A stretch of 64,000 bases of DNA from Spirosoma fluviale (lineage in GTDB: Bacteria > Bacteroidota > Bacteroidia > Cytophagales > Spirosomataceae), in NCBI RefSeq assembly GCF_900230225.1, contig NZ_OCNH01000007.1, positions 337,033-401,032 on the forward strand, read 5' to 3'. The notes under the pieces were generated by a model. That model was not told the origin of the DNA, ran no database searches, and worked only from the letters and a program-made list of their open reading frames with translations. Shown here in pieces: positions 62,295-64,000 of the stretch; positions within the stretch are counted from its first letter, which is position 1; each line of letters begins with the position of its first letter. A program made the translations under genes and the position numbers.

Positions 62295-63527
62295 ATGGAA
62301 TTTCAACAGGACAAAGATATATACCGTCCGCCTATTTTTGATATGTCAGATGAAGAGTTGGCCGCAACTGCCAACATCAATTTATCAACCGATGAGGTAA
62401 AGCAACCTACTCCAAACGAAGACAAACGCGCCAGCCAGCAAGCGCAACACCTTAACCATTTATTAGAACGGGAAAGACTAGTAAGCGATGCCGCAACCCG
62501 TAGTGTAGTGTTTAGTCCTCCACTTATAAGCCGACTAGAAACAGGCATTATAGGACGGGGTACTATCAATATTATTCAAGGGGCATACGGTAGCCACAAA
62601 TCAAGACTTGCTGAATTATTGGCCGCTCTTATGTTAGCCAATGACCCGAACGACCCGAAATTTATGGGTTTTGACCGGACAGAATTAGAGCGATTTTGTG
62701 TATGCTACATTGACACAGAACGCAACCAAAGCGAGGAATTGCCCTTTGCCATTCAAGGCATAAAATTAAAAGCCGGTTACACATTAGCCGATCAACCTGT
62801 TGACTTCCGGTTTACGTCAATCAAAGCAATTGAACGCGGCCACCGTTTCGACGCTATAGAAGCCTTTCTAAGCCACGTTAGGGAACAGACAGCCTTGCAT
62901 CTATTTTGCCTGATTGATGTGGTTACAGACGCGGTAGGAGACTTTAACGACGCTAAAGAGTCCATGCGATTATATGACTTTATCGGCAACCTGTGCGATA
63001 AGCATAATGCAACCTTTTTACTGGTTATTCACCAAAACCCAGGAACCGAAAAAGCCAGAGGACATACCGGAACTGAAGCGGCCAATAAAGCCAGTACAGC
63101 CTTACAAATTGGTTTTGAAAAGGATGCCAGCGGCAACGATACCGACCTGATACGGTTGCGCTATCTGAAGTTAAGACGCGGCAAAAGACCCGAACCCGTT
63201 TATCTACAATACAAAGAGGTCAACGGGTTAGCGTTGGCTGAAGCCGATCAAGTAGCGGCTCACATCAACCACCGCAAACACAAGGCGGATACTGAAGACA
63301 TTGCCGACCGGCTACTAAGCCTTTTATCTGAAGGGCCTTTACCCAAAAATGAAGTCTGGACAACTTTAGAAACCGAGTTTAAAGCCAAAAACGCAACCAT
63401 ACGCGAACGGCTTAAAACGATTGTTGAGCAACAGCCACCAATGTACGATGAGGAGGGCCGCGCCGTTCGTTTGGCCGATTACAAAGAAGGCCGAAACCAA
63501 TTTTTCAAACTTATACCAATTGAGTAA
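62295..63527 (+). CDS. RecA-fold AAA ATPase (RepA/DnaB-like), mobile element
   Basis: About 410 residues from ATG 62295; the in-frame ATG at 62256 lies inside a hairpin. The Walker A-like loop is GAYGSHKSRLAELLAALM (GSHKS). The Walker B-like strand is LFCLIDVVTDAVGDFNDAK. Also visible are CVCYIDTERNQSEELPF and LLVIHQNPGTEKARGHTGTE. A C-terminal winged-helix-like region (residues about 330-390) follows. This resembles the ATPase/helicase protein common in Bacteroidota mobilisable elements, where it is thought to act in replication. It ends in a 17-bp inverted repeat. Confidence 0.85.
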   Translation: MEFQQDKDIYRPPIFDMSDEELAATANINLSTDEVKQPTPNEDKRASQQAQHLNHLLERERLVSDAATRSVVFSPPLISRLETGIIGRGTINIIQGAYGSHKSRLAELLAALMLANDPNDPKFMGFDRTELERFCVCYIDTERNQSEELPFAIQGIKLKAGYTLADQPVDFRFTSIKAIERGHRFDAIEAFLSHVREQTALHLFCLIDVVTDAVGDFNDAKESMRLYDFIGNLCDKHNATFLLVIHQNPGTEKARGHTGTEAANKASTALQIGFEKDASGNDTDLIRLRYLKLRRGKRPEPVYLQYKEVNGLALAEADQVAAHINHRKHKADTEDIADRLLSLLSEGPLPKNEVWTTLETEFKAKNATIRERLKTIVEQQPPMYDEEGRAVRLADYKEGRNQFFKLIPIE

Positions 63528-63530
63528 AAC

Positions 63531-63582
63531 AATACTGCCAACTGCCAAAGGCCATATAGGGGGTCTGGCAGTTGGCAGTATT
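63531..63582. terminator. Perfect 17-bp inverted repeat with A run, after the ATPase gene
   Basis: AATACTGCCAACTGCCA (63531-63547) pairs exactly with 63566-63582 across an 18-nt loop, 4 bp after the stop codon. A related but changed copy (AGCAGTTAGCAGTATGG) at 63620-63636 includes the start codon of the next gene. Confidence 0.8.
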
Positions 63583-63631
63583 AAAAAACCCTGCCAAAAT
63601 CCGAATAGCACCATTTTTAGCAGTTAGCAGT

Positions 63632-64000
63632 ATGGACAATCTACAACACCGCCCGAACTTACTAGACGTACCAATTAGCTTTTTTGCATACGACAACCAA
63701 AGGAGTTGTTTTGCCACCGTACCGGCTCATCAAACGACCTTACGACGAATTATCAGCACTAACTATTACCGGCCTACTATTGACGCCATACGAGCCGAAA
63801 CGGATAAGGCTGTACAAGATCAACTGAAGAAACAATTGCCCGCTATTACGCCTGTTTCGTGGCTACACCACCGCCGACGAGATACCAGCTTTACCCAAAA
63901 AATTCGGCAACAATGGCCGCTATTGATGGGAGACGTTGACCGGAAAGATAACCCCGGCTTAGATATGGCCGAACTGAAAAAACACCTTTCCCGCTTGCCG
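63632..64000 (+). CDS. BT4734/VirE N-terminal domain-like protein (partial, 3' end missing)
   Basis: The first 123 codons of a gene run off the right edge. Start ATG 63632. The visible part includes YYRPTIDAIRAETDKAVQDQ, then LKKQLPAITPVSWL, and later GDVDRKDNPGLDMAELKKHL. This matches the N-terminal domain pattern of BT4734/BF3469 proteins (VirE-N), where 'LPAITPS' and 'DID.KDN' recur. Full-length members in Bacteroidota elements often continue into a VirE-type helicase/primase. It follows the ATPase gene in the usual order. Confidence 0.8.
   Translation, partial: MDNLQHRPNLLDVPISFFAYDNQRSCFATVPAHQTTLRRIISTNYYRPTIDAIRAETDKAVQDQLKKQLPAITPVSWLHHRRRDTSFTQKIRQQWPLLMGDVDRKDNPGLDMAELKKHLSRLP

Larger units (their letters stand above)
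58260..64000. mobile_element. Integrated mobile element (left part), downstream of mnmE
   Basis: A block with a clear drop in GC and different gene content begins right after mnmE. It has an HTH protein overlapping a tyrosine recombinase, an unknown protein, a second HTH protein, a small membrane protein, a RecA-fold ATPase and the start of a BT4734/VirE-N-type protein. This order is typical of mobilisable or integrative elements of Bacteroidota. A site GTACCTTTGT at 58369-58378 resembles the GTAnnTTTGC core used by CTnDOT-type integrases, so it is a candidate left attachment site. No tRNA is at the junction. The right end is beyond the window. Confidence 0.75.

Overview
The window looks like a chromosomal segment of a gliding-type Bacteroidota, most likely of the Cytophagales (Spirosoma-like; the genus is an inference). 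The evidence is a complete gldK-gldL-gldM-gldN type IX secretion/gliding cluster with a PorP/SprF-like protein, an SprE/PorW-like TPR lipoprotein, a SusC-type outer-membrane receptor, a Bacteroidota-style GntR sensor, and candidate promoters of the TAnnTTTG type. Most of the sequence is mid-GC. A clearly more AT-rich block begins after mnmE.

Region 1 (1-16.5 kb) is a housekeeping and secretion block: a partial AtpZ/AtpI-like gene, sprE-like, a class A penicillin-binding protein and uvrC on the plus strand. Facing them on the minus strand are sucD, a DUF4271 membrane protein, hemD, a porP-like gene and gldKLMN. The two blocks converge on a bidirectional terminator near 7.02 kb. Region 2 (16.5-36 kb) is mixed: an unknown membrane protein, topoisomerase IB, a DUF421 protein with a zinc ribbon, a TolC-family protein, an amidohydrolase, a Gre-like factor, a TonB-dependent receptor divergent from a GntR regulator, a class A beta-lactamase, an exported RidA, an Rpn-type nuclease, and a peptidase group (M20, S10, M20D). 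Region 3 (36-58 kb) has a Na+/H+ antiporter, a nucleoside salvage operon containing a subclass B1 metallo-beta-lactamase gene, a GlxA-type regulator, an S9 peptidase, carbonic anhydrase, a ferredoxin plus ferredoxin-NADP reductase pair, a beta-helix plus diheme cytochrome pair, a penicillin-binding-like serine hydrolase, an orphan response regulator, a PhnP-like hydrolase, an MpaB-type oxygenase and mnmE.

Region 4 (about 58.3 kb to the end) is the left part of an integrated mobile element. It carries an HTH protein overlapping a tyrosine recombinase, an uncharacterised protein with duplicated FPNCC motifs, a second HTH protein overlapping a small membrane protein, a RecA-fold ATPase, and the start of a BT4734/VirE-N-type protein. 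Two short tandem-repeat arrays precede the two HTH genes: six 10-bp units at 58431-58490 and a 21-bp-period TTACAA array at 61575-61622. The right end lies outside the window.

The most unusual feature is the set of long, near-perfect inverted repeats between genes (about 14 in 64 kb, arms 9-40 bp). Most differ in sequence from one another, but two small families recur. In one case the two arms lie inside a gene and supply its start codon and part of its signal peptide. Inferences about function are marked as such. No tRNA, rRNA or CRISPR array was found.
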